A DNA stretch of 6,441 bases, taken from contig URCX01000112.1 in the NCBI GenBank assembly GCA_900546465.1, forward strand, positions 1-6,441, given 5' to 3'. Of this stretch, positions 1-5,496 are shown piece by piece. The position numbers and the translations under genes were made by a program. The DNA comes from an uncultured Bacteroidota bacterium (lineage in GTDB: Bacteria > Bacteroidota > Bacteroidia > Bacteroidales > P3). Under the pieces are notes generated by a model that had not been told where the DNA came from, did no database searches, and saw only the letters and a program-made list of their open reading frames with translations. How positions within the stretch are numbered: the first letter of the stretch is position 1; each line of letters begins with the position of its first letter.

Positions 1-84
1 GCCATTCCAATTTTCTAAAACGCCGTTCTAATTTTTTCTTTCGGCGTTTCAGTTTCTTGGAACGGCGTTTTATTACAATGGTGT
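1..84. repeat. Degenerate 21-bp tandem repeat array with palindromic core, cut by the left window edge
   Basis: Four consecutive 21-base units (1-21, 22-42, 43-63, 64-84) share the framework GsCgTTyyAnTTT. Pairwise identities counted by eye are 14/21 for units 1 and 2, 12/21 for 2 and 3, and 12/21 for 3 and 4. The unit junctions carry a 9-base core: AACGCCGTT at 19, TTCGGCGTT at 40 and AACGGCGTT at 61, exactly 21 bases apart. The core is its own reverse complement except for the central base, so direct and inverted repeats coincide. The first unit begins at base 1, so the array may continue to the left. It lies beyond the 3' end of the sugar transferase gene. No function is known to me. It could be a structured 3' region, a protein-binding array or an intergenic repeat family. 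Confidence 0.6.
16..72. repeat. 13-bp perfect inverted repeat inside the 21-bp array
   Basis: TAAAACGCCGTTC at 16-28 is the exact reverse complement of GAACGGCGTTTTA at 60-72, with a 31-base spacer. A competing 8-bp stem is possible between 18-25 and 42-49. In a leftward transcript from the sugar transferase gene this could fold about 90 bases after the stop codon. No T-run follows the stem in that direction, so it is not a canonical intrinsic terminator. Confidence 0.55.
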
Positions 85-159
85 TGCTTGCAGGGATTTT
101 TTATCTTTGCATTGTATGCTTCCTTTGTTTTACTGTTATGGTTGCGGATTTACGATGGG

Positions 160-1572
160 TTATTTGCCTCGTCCTTGCAGTATTATCACAAAGGTGTAGA
201 ATAGGATTTTGATGTCGGTGGCAAGGGATATGTTTTCCATGTAGAGCAGGTCGTATTTCAATCTTTCCACCATTTGTTCCACTGTGTCGGCATAGCCGAA
301 TTTGACTTGTCCCCAAGAGGTTATGCCGGGCTTTACTCTGAGGAGGAGTTTGTATTCGGGTGCTTTCTCCGTAATGCGGTCAATGAAGTATTGCCTTTCG
401 GGTCTGTATCCTACAAGGCTCATGGTGCCTTTAAGGACATTGTAAAACTGCGGTATCTCGTCCAATCTTACTTTACGCATAAAGTGTCCGAAAGGAGTGA
501 TACGACTGTCCTTGTCGCCGCTTGACAGTTGAGGTCCGTACTTCTCTGCATCTGTGTACATGGAGCGGAATTTGTGCATGTAGAAAGGTTTGCCTTTATA
601 CCCTATTCTTTCTTGTTTGTAGAAAACAGGGCCTTTACTTGTGGTGTAGATTATGATGGCTGTTATGAGATAGACCGGCGCGAGAATAATCATGGCAAGC
701 AGTGAGAAGATGATGTCGAAGGCTCGTTTGATTATTTGTTGCACGGGAAGGAGTTTGCCGTATGTTATAGTGATAAGGGGTGTGTGGAATATGGCATTCA
801 TTTTCACATTGCCGAGAAGGAGATCTTTCCTGTCTGCCGGGATTTTTATTTCAACGTTCTGACCGGCTGAGCTGATGATGTTGTAGATTTCATTTTCTTC
901 ATCGGGTTCCAATGCAACGATGATTTCTTCTATTTTGTATTTCTCGGTTATGGCGGTTATGTCTTTTGCATTGCCGAGATATGGTAAAGGGATCGATGGA
1001 TTGGGGTGCTTTTCCGATATGCTCAGATAACCGATGAATTTATTGCCGGCTTGAAAGACTTGATTGTTTATGTCTTCCAAGGTTTTTATGGCTCTTTGCC
1101 GACTGCCTACAAGGAGTGTAGGAAAACCGATGATGTTGTTATGTATTTTCTTTGCGGCTCTTGTGGTGATGATAAGGCGGGGCAGGTAGGTTAAGGTGAA
1201 ATGCAAAAGCAGCAGAATGACGAAAGAGAAGTAGTAATTGTAGTATGTGGTTACTTGGTCGTCAAGCAGCAGGGTGAAAAAGATGATAATGACGCCTATT
1301 ATGCTTATCAGAATTGTTTGTCCGAGTTCTTGCAGTCTGGATTTGCGATATACGTCCCTATAAGTGCCTTGAAGATAATATAAGAGCAGCCACATAAGGG
1401 GAATACATGCCAATCCGATGTACAGATTCGAGTCCGAGAAAACGGCATTCATATCTTCAAATGTCCCGTTTTCTATACTCTTTTTACGAAATATGAAAAA
1501 CAAAGCCCATGACACGGCTGCAGTTACAAAGTCCGATATTACGTACTTTGCAGTTTGTATTTTCCTGTTCAT
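160..1572 (-). CDS. Polyprenyl-phosphate sugar phosphotransferase (WcaJ/WbaP-like), surface polysaccharide initiation
   Basis: This inner-membrane enzyme family transfers a sugar-1-phosphate from a nucleotide sugar to undecaprenyl phosphate, the first step in building capsule, exopolysaccharide or O-antigen units. The 470-aa protein has the full-length layout: about four N-terminal membrane segments (12-28, 51-68, 85-103, 113-130), a central nucleotide-binding-like domain (about 150-260), a hydrophobic hairpin (about 284-309), then the cytoplasmic bacterial sugar transferase domain. Its motifs are visible: KRAFDI (282-287), PVFYKQERIG (315-324), KFRSM (334-338), RLDEIPQ (369-375) with the conserved acidic pair, SLVGYRPE (385-392) and KPGITSWGQV (414-423). 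Tyr replaces the usual Pro in SLVGPRPE. The ATG at 1572 is chosen; a GTG directly before it (1575) is an alternative start. It lies 18 bp after the lipoprotein gene stop, probably in one transcript. The sugar transferred cannot be told from sequence. Confidence 0.93.
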   Translation of the reverse strand: MNRKIQTAKYVISDFVTAAVSWALFFIFRKKSIENGTFEDMNAVFSDSNLYIGLACIPLMWLLLYYLQGTYRDVYRKSRLQELGQTILISIIGVIIIFFTLLLDDQVTTYYNYYFSFVILLLLHFTLTYLPRLIITTRAAKKIHNNIIGFPTLLVGSRQRAIKTLEDINNQVFQAGNKFIGYLSISEKHPNPSIPLPYLGNAKDITAITEKYKIEEIIVALEPDEENEIYNIISSAGQNVEIKIPADRKDLLLGNVKMNAIFHTPLITITYGKLLPVQQIIKRAFDIIFSLLAMIILAPVYLITAIIIYTTSKGPVFYKQERIGYKGKPFYMHKFRSMYTDAEKYGPQLSSGDKDSRITPFGHFMRKVRLDEIPQFYNVLKGTMSLVGYRPERQYFIDRITEKAPEYKLLLRVKPGITSWGQVKFGYADTVEQMVERLKYDLLYMENISLATDIKILFYTFVIILQGRGK

Positions 1573-1590
1573 CACAAGTGTTTAATCGGC

Positions 1591-2502
1591 TTAGTATTGG
1601 TTGGGATAGTGTACGATTTTGATATTGTCCAAATGTATGAACGTATTTGTTTTGCTATCAGGGTTAAGGGCTTCAAAATAGAACCTGTAATGATTAGGAT
1701 AGCTCAAATTGCTCCATACTTTGTTCAAAAGGATATACATTTTCTGCCAACCTTTTCCCGCATTGGGCGTAACTCTCATGGCACTTATGTATTTATATGA
1801 GGAAGATGATGGATTTTTACCGTAAATTCCGACTTCAAAAGGAATGTTGGAGTGATAGTCCAATTCCAAGACTGTTCCATTGTGATTGGTACAATAAACG
1901 GAGTCTATGGAGATGTATTTGTTTTTACCCTCGCTGCTGAAATAAATCGCTCCGCAGGCATTGCCGTAACGAACGCTGTCGTTGCTGATAATCTTCATTT
2001 TTTCTGCCTCACCCTCTGTAACGTCTGCGAGAGCAAAGCCTGTGTAAGGACTTTCAAACAACTCATACAGATTTGGGAATTGGCATTTTTTGTCGTTATA
2101 CATTACTTCCTTTTTTGTGAAGTTTACTTCCTTACCCGGAACAAGGTCAAGAGTATCTATTATAGTGGTATAAAAGGGATATGCCTCCCTTGTTCCCTGC
2201 ATGCCGTTGTAAAGAACACCGGGGCGTATATCGACCTTATGCCTGCCTTCCTGCAATACGGGAACGCTGCATGGCAATGGGAATGCTCCGATGAAAGCGT
2301 TATCTACATAAACCCATACATCTTTTATTTCACTCGTCAAAAAGCCTTCGTCTTGCGGTATGCTCAAATTCGGATTTTCTACCAAGTCGAAACCTTCTAT
2401 CTTTATATATGCAGGTATTTCTTGTTCGCCTTCAAAATTATTGCAACTCATAATCACGAATGCAATAATCGACAGTATTGTTATGTGTTTCGCTCTGCCC
2501 AT
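1591..2502 (-). CDS. Lipoprotein of unknown function, first gene of the sugar transferase unit
   Basis: The 303-aa protein starts with a basic residue pair, a hydrophobic stretch (about 7-18) and a lipobox IMSC, so Cys20 is the likely lipidated residue and the mature protein is membrane-anchored. The residues after the Cys are NNFEGEQE, only moderately acidic. Residues 60-96 (KDVWVYVDNAFIGAFPLP, then a VPVLQEGRHKV stretch) resemble a PEGA-like beta fold, with one short extended domain and an 'EGRHKV' turn. The C-terminal half (about 150-300) is rich in aromatic and beta-forming residues and ends in FIHLDNIKIV, as many jelly-roll, carbohydrate-binding-like domains do; this part is inference. 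Stop and next start are 18 bp apart, so it is probably co-transcribed with the sugar transferase and may act in envelope polysaccharide assembly or display. I do not recognise a named gene. The start is the ATG at 2502, which gives a complete signal peptide. Confidence 0.85.
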   Translation of the reverse strand: MGRAKHITILSIIAFVIMSCNNFEGEQEIPAYIKIEGFDLVENPNLSIPQDEGFLTSEIKDVWVYVDNAFIGAFPLPCSVPVLQEGRHKVDIRPGVLYNGMQGTREAYPFYTTIIDTLDLVPGKEVNFTKKEVMYNDKKCQFPNLYELFESPYTGFALADVTEGEAEKMKIISNDSVRYGNACGAIYFSSEGKNKYISIDSVYCTNHNGTVLELDYHSNIPFEVGIYGKNPSSSSYKYISAMRVTPNAGKGWQKMYILLNKVWSNLSYPNHYRFYFEALNPDSKTNTFIHLDNIKIVHYPNQY

Positions 2503-2519
2503 ATCTCTATGTCTTTTGT

Positions 2520-2527
2520 CAAAGAAA
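2520..2527 (-). promoter_or_regulatory. Weak candidate -7 box for the leftward lipoprotein/sugar transferase unit
   Basis: Read on the minus strand this is TTTCTTTG, one mismatch from the Bacteroidetes -7 consensus TAnnTTTG. It ends 17 bases before the lipoprotein ATG, close to the 21-base spacing of the strong promoter in this window. No TTG element is found 19-21 bases upstream, so the call is tentative. Confidence 0.25.
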
Positions 2528-2619
2528 CGTTAACATATTGTCATTATTGTATGGAACGGTCTTTGCTTGCGAAAATATCCTTTATTTCGGCAACAGACTG
2601 CCATGTGTAAGGGTTTTCG

Positions 2620-2627
2620 TAACTTCG
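2620..2627 (+). promoter_or_regulatory. Candidate -7 box for pcm
   Basis: TAACTTCG, followed by CA, differs by one base from the Bacteroidetes consensus TAnnTTTG. It ends 21 bases before the chosen pcm ATG, the same distance as in the strong promoter of the next gene. No TTG is found at the expected -33 position. Confidence 0.35.
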
Positions 2628-2648
2628 CACATTCAAACGATTTCGGAT

Positions 2649-3296
2649 ATGAGGGTTGACAGTTTTAAGCACAAGGGTTTACGTAGATTGATGGTTGATG
2701 ATTTGAGGCGGAAAGGCATAACGGACGAGGGGGTTTTGGAAGCAATGAACAGCATTCCGAGACATTTTTTTATGGACTCCTCTCTCGATGTATTGGCATA
2801 TGAAAACAGGGCATTGGAAATATTATGCAAGCAAACAATTTCCCAACCTTCGACTGTGGCTTTTCAAACCCAGCTGCTTGATGTGAAAGAGAATGATAAA
2901 GTTTTGGAGATAGGAACGGGCTCCGGCTACCAAACCTGTGTTCTATGCCGAATGAGGGCAAGGGTTTATACCATAGAAAGATTTAAACCGCTGCATAATT
3001 CCGCACAAAATATTTTCAAGATGTTGAATTACCGACCGAAGTGCTTTTTCGGAGACGGCTATTTGGGTTTGCCGGCTTATGCTCCTTTCGATAGAATACT
3101 TGTAACATGCGGAGCGGAAAATATTCCTGAAAAATTGGTGGAACAATTAAAGGTAGGGGGAATAATGGTTATTCCTGTCGGAATCGGAACGCAGGTTATG
3201 TGCAAAATAACAAAGTTATCACCCTCGGAAATTGATGTTCAAAAGTATGGCGATTTCAAATTCGTTCCCATGCTGAAGGAAAAGAAATTTTGTTGA
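2649..3296 (+). CDS. pcm: Protein-L-isoaspartate O-methyltransferase
   Basis: This cytoplasmic repair enzyme uses S-adenosylmethionine to methylate L-isoaspartyl residues in damaged proteins, starting their return to normal aspartate. The 215-aa product has the usual family length. The substrate-side motif QTISQP is at 62-67, followed by the S-adenosylmethionine-binding motif I, VLEIGTGSGYQT (85-96), then a GDG motif, APFDRILVT, GGIMVIPVG and the C-terminal FVPM. The ATG at 2649 is preferred because the family similarity begins almost at once (SFKHKGLRRLMVDDLRRKGI). The frame is open upstream to 2478, but those 57 codons look like intergenic sequence. An internal Met15 would cut conserved residues. 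The gene appears to be transcribed alone, because a strong promoter for the next gene overlaps its 3' end. Confidence 0.95.
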   Translation: MRVDSFKHKGLRRLMVDDLRRKGITDEGVLEAMNSIPRHFFMDSSLDVLAYENRALEILCKQTISQPSTVAFQTQLLDVKENDKVLEIGTGSGYQTCVLCRMRARVYTIERFKPLHNSAQNIFKMLNYRPKCFFGDGYLGLPAYAPFDRILVTCGAENIPEKLVEQLKVGGIMVIPVGIGTQVMCKITKLSPSEIDVQKYGDFKFVPMLKEKKFC

Positions 3297-3319
3297 GACT
3301 TTATTTTTTTGTACCTTTG
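3289..3319 (+). promoter_or_regulatory. Strong Bacteroidetes-type promoter of the GT5-like/DUF4270/MORN operon
   Basis: TTTG at 3289-3292 (-33 element), a 19-base spacer containing a T-run, and TACCTTTG at 3312-3319 (-7 element) match the published Bacteroides consensus TTTG / TAnnTTTG exactly. The -33 element lies inside the last codons of pcm. Transcription should begin near 3325-3328, leaving a leader of about 15 bases before the ATG at 3341, with no Shine-Dalgarno sequence. Confidence 0.8.
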
Positions 3320-3340
3320 CAGATTGTAGAAATCACAGAT

Positions 3341-4162
3341 ATGACAAAAGCAAAAGTTTTATTCGTAAACCAACAAATCACACCGTATTTAGGAGACGAC
3401 ATAAGGTCTGACATAGGAAGGCATCTGCCTCAATGTATTTTGGAAAGAGGAAAAGAGGTGAGGACGTTCATGCCTCGTTTCGGAGATGTGAACGAAAGAA
3501 AAAATCAACTGCATGAGGTTATCAGACTTTCAGGTATGAATATCATAATAGACGACACGGATCATCAGTTGATAATCAAAGTTGCTTCTATTCAAGCTGC
3601 AAGATTGCAGATATACTTCATAGATAACGAAGACTACTTTCAAAGAAAATATGATGTGTTGGACGCTAAGGGCGAAATGTTCGAGGATAATGATGAAAGA
3701 GCTATATTTTTCATCAGAGGCGTTTTGGAAACCATCAAAAAATTAAGTTGGAAGCCTAATATCATTCATTGTTCAGGTTGGTTTGCTGCACTCTTGCCGT
3801 TCTATGTAAAGAGAACCGAATATAAGAATCACCCGTTTTTCTCGGATAGTAAAATCGTTGTAAGTTTATTCAATGACCCTTTTGAGGGAAGCCTTTGCGA
3901 AAATCTGTCCAAGAAGCTGAAAGCCGACGGAGGAACTCTCAAAGATTGGAAAATGTATAAGGAGCCTACTTATATCAATCTTATGAAAGCTGCCATAAGT
4001 TATGCCGATGCTGTTGTCATTGCAGAAGAAGGGGTAAGCGAAGAATTGATAGACTTTGCCAAGTCTTCAAAGAAGCGTATTATTGAGTATGCTCCGATGC
4101 CGGAATTGGCAGACAGACTCAGTGAATTGTACGATAAGATAGCCGTTCTTGACGAAGATTAA
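3341..4162 (+). CDS. Stand-alone starch/glycogen synthase N-terminal (GT5) domain protein
   Basis: The 273-aa protein matches the N-terminal starch synthase catalytic domain of GT5 enzymes, which elongate alpha-1,4-glucan from ADP- or UDP-glucose. It opens with KVLFVNQQITPYL (5-17), the place of the family's glucan- and nucleotide-binding start. It then has RTFMPRFG (41-48), IIIDDTDH (68-75), YFQRKYDV (99-106) and HCSGW (143-147), where full enzymes have H-x-H-D/G-W. It stops before the C-terminal GT-B half, so the domain carrying the remaining active-site residues is missing; full GlgA is roughly 480 aa. The KxGGL loop is also absent, replaced by LGDDIRSD. From memory, such short forms are common in Bacteroidales, so this is probably a conserved family and not a recent truncation. 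Catalysis by this protein alone is doubtful. The ATG at 3341 is chosen because it follows the promoter; the frame extends upstream to 3290 into pcm. Thirteen bases separate it from the DUF4270 gene. Confidence 0.85.
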   Translation: MTKAKVLFVNQQITPYLGDDIRSDIGRHLPQCILERGKEVRTFMPRFGDVNERKNQLHEVIRLSGMNIIIDDTDHQLIIKVASIQAARLQIYFIDNEDYFQRKYDVLDAKGEMFEDNDERAIFFIRGVLETIKKLSWKPNIIHCSGWFAALLPFYVKRTEYKNHPFFSDSKIVVSLFNDPFEGSLCENLSKKLKADGGTLKDWKMYKEPTYINLMKAAISYADAVVIAEEGVSEELIDFAKSSKKRIIEYAPMPELADRLSELYDKIAVLDED

Positions 4163-4175
4163 AACATATTGAAAG

Positions 4176-5486
4176 ATGAAAAAATTATGGCTTTTGTTGC
4201 TTTGCCTGCCTTTTGCATTTACTTCTTGTGTTGACGAAGACGAGACCTTGGGTTGGGGTTTGGTAGATGAGAATGACAAATTGGGAGCGGGAATTTATGA
4301 GAAGATTGCAATGAGAGGAGCTTATTTCAGAGAAGATTCTCTTGTTACGGCAAACTATCAGTATAATGTTTTAGGTGAATATAAAGACGCAAGATTCGGA
4401 AAGGTATCTTCTTCCGTTTATACACAAATGACATTGTCAATGCCCTCAGCCAATTTCCGAGAATACAATATAGATTCCGTTGTTTTGTCTTTGGCTTATG
4501 CAGGAGGCTTTGCAGAAGACACCGCAATAAACGGGAAAACAATGAAATTAAATATCTATGAACTCGCAGAAGATATGGACTCAACAAAGAAGTATAGTTG
4601 TGATGCGGTTCAGGTAAATTCAAATCCCATATACTCGCAAAATGTTACCATAAATTACAATAAAGACCTTATAATCGGAAATGACACTTTGAACCCGCAT
4701 TTACGCATTTCGCTTACCGGTGAATTTTTGGACAAAATCAAGAACTTTTCGGGTGAAAACGCCGCATTCGTTTCTCAATTCAAAGGTCTGAAATTTTCTC
4801 TTGAAAAAACAGATGAAAATGGTATGATGGCATACATCAACATGACCTCTTCCCTATCTTGTATAACGGTTTATCATACCGAAAGCGGCAAAGCACAAAA
4901 ATACACCATCAAATTTCCTTCAACAGGGCATAGATTCATGCACTTTGATTACGATTTCTCCGGTTCGGATTTGAATAAATTTTCTACGCAAGACACTATT
5001 ACAGGCGATGATTTGATATACCTCGGCAGTATGGGTATTTCCATGGCGAAGATAAGCATAGAAGACTTCAAACAGGATTGGAAAGATTCCGTAAACGGAG
5101 GTAATCCCAACAATGATGTGTCTATAAATTCGGCTCTTTTGGAATTTCCCATTGCCGATATAAGTCTTGCGAACAACATAAACAACACTGCGAGAATTCT
5201 TTGTTACAGAAAAGCTGTAACAGGCAGCGATACAAATCTTGTATTGATACATGACGCACAGGCATCCGACTTATTTTTCGGCGGATATTACGACACAAAA
5301 TCACGATCCTACAAAATGCACATAAGCATGCACTTGGCAAATTACCTTAATGGCAACATAACCGATCCTGATATTTATCTTATTCCGGACGCAAGGCGTT
5401 CAACTGCAACAAGAGTGATACTCAACGGACCGAAGCACCCGACAAAACCTGCACATATAAAGGTTACGTACACCAAGAACAATTAA
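4176..5486 (+). CDS. DUF4270-type lipoprotein
   Basis: The 436-aa protein has a short signal peptide (KK, then LWLLLLCLPFAF) and a lipobox FTSC, so Cys18 is the predicted lipidated residue. It is followed at once by VDEDE, an acidic run resembling the surface-export signals described for Bacteroidetes lipoproteins, so display on the outer membrane surface is plausible. The body is predicted mostly beta, with features I associate with DUF4270: an early LGWGLVDENDKLGAGI-like stretch, YNVLGEYKDARFGKVSSSVYTQ (about 63-84), NIDSVVLSLAY (about 98-108) and a C-terminal HPTKPAHIKVTYT. The family has no established function. It follows the GT5-like gene by 13 bp, with GAAAG before the ATG as a possible weak ribosome site, and precedes the MORN gene by 10 bp, so the three are almost certainly co-transcribed. 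Family assignment is by recall of pattern and context. Confidence 0.8.
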   Translation: MKKLWLLLLCLPFAFTSCVDEDETLGWGLVDENDKLGAGIYEKIAMRGAYFREDSLVTANYQYNVLGEYKDARFGKVSSSVYTQMTLSMPSANFREYNIDSVVLSLAYAGGFAEDTAINGKTMKLNIYELAEDMDSTKKYSCDAVQVNSNPIYSQNVTINYNKDLIIGNDTLNPHLRISLTGEFLDKIKNFSGENAAFVSQFKGLKFSLEKTDENGMMAYINMTSSLSCITVYHTESGKAQKYTIKFPSTGHRFMHFDYDFSGSDLNKFSTQDTITGDDLIYLGSMGISMAKISIEDFKQDWKDSVNGGNPNNDVSINSALLEFPIADISLANNINNTARILCYRKAVTGSDTNLVLIHDAQASDLFFGGYYDTKSRSYKMHISMHLANYLNGNITDPDIYLIPDARRSTATRVILNGPKHPTKPAHIKVTYTKNN

Positions 5487-5496
5487 GAATACACCA

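Larger units (their letters stand above)
2503..2648. other. Divergent intergenic region between the lipoprotein gene and pcm
   Basis: This 146-base AT-rich gap lies between two gene starts that point away from each other, so it must hold promoters for both directions. I see only one-mismatch -7 candidates on either strand and no convincing operator, riboswitch or hairpin. A rightward reading frame without stops runs from 2478 through it into pcm, but that stretch is not part of the methyltransferase family. Confidence 0.6.

Noticed and set aside
3..215. Plus-strand frame through the 21-bp repeats, giving a hydrophobic peptide
   Set aside because: The frame stays open because the repeat period is a multiple of three; the rest overlaps the 3' end of the sugar transferase gene, and no start or ribosome site stands out.
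274..1383. Several plus-strand frames of 60-83 codons
   Set aside because: All are antisense to the sugar transferase gene, whose domain motifs are unmistakable.
1852..2610. Plus-strand open frame of 252 codons
   Set aside because: It lies antisense to the lipoprotein gene, its translation is rich in Cys, Tyr and Phe without recognisable motifs, and the opposite strand has a clear signal peptide and lipobox.
2478..2648. Upstream extension of the pcm frame by 57 codons
   Set aside because: The added residues do not resemble the methyltransferase N-terminus, the extension would overlap the start of the divergent lipoprotein gene, and the ATG at 2649 gives the normal length.
3297..3311. T-run after the pcm stop as an intrinsic terminator
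   Set aside because: No stable stem precedes the T-run, which is better explained as the AT-rich spacer of the promoter.
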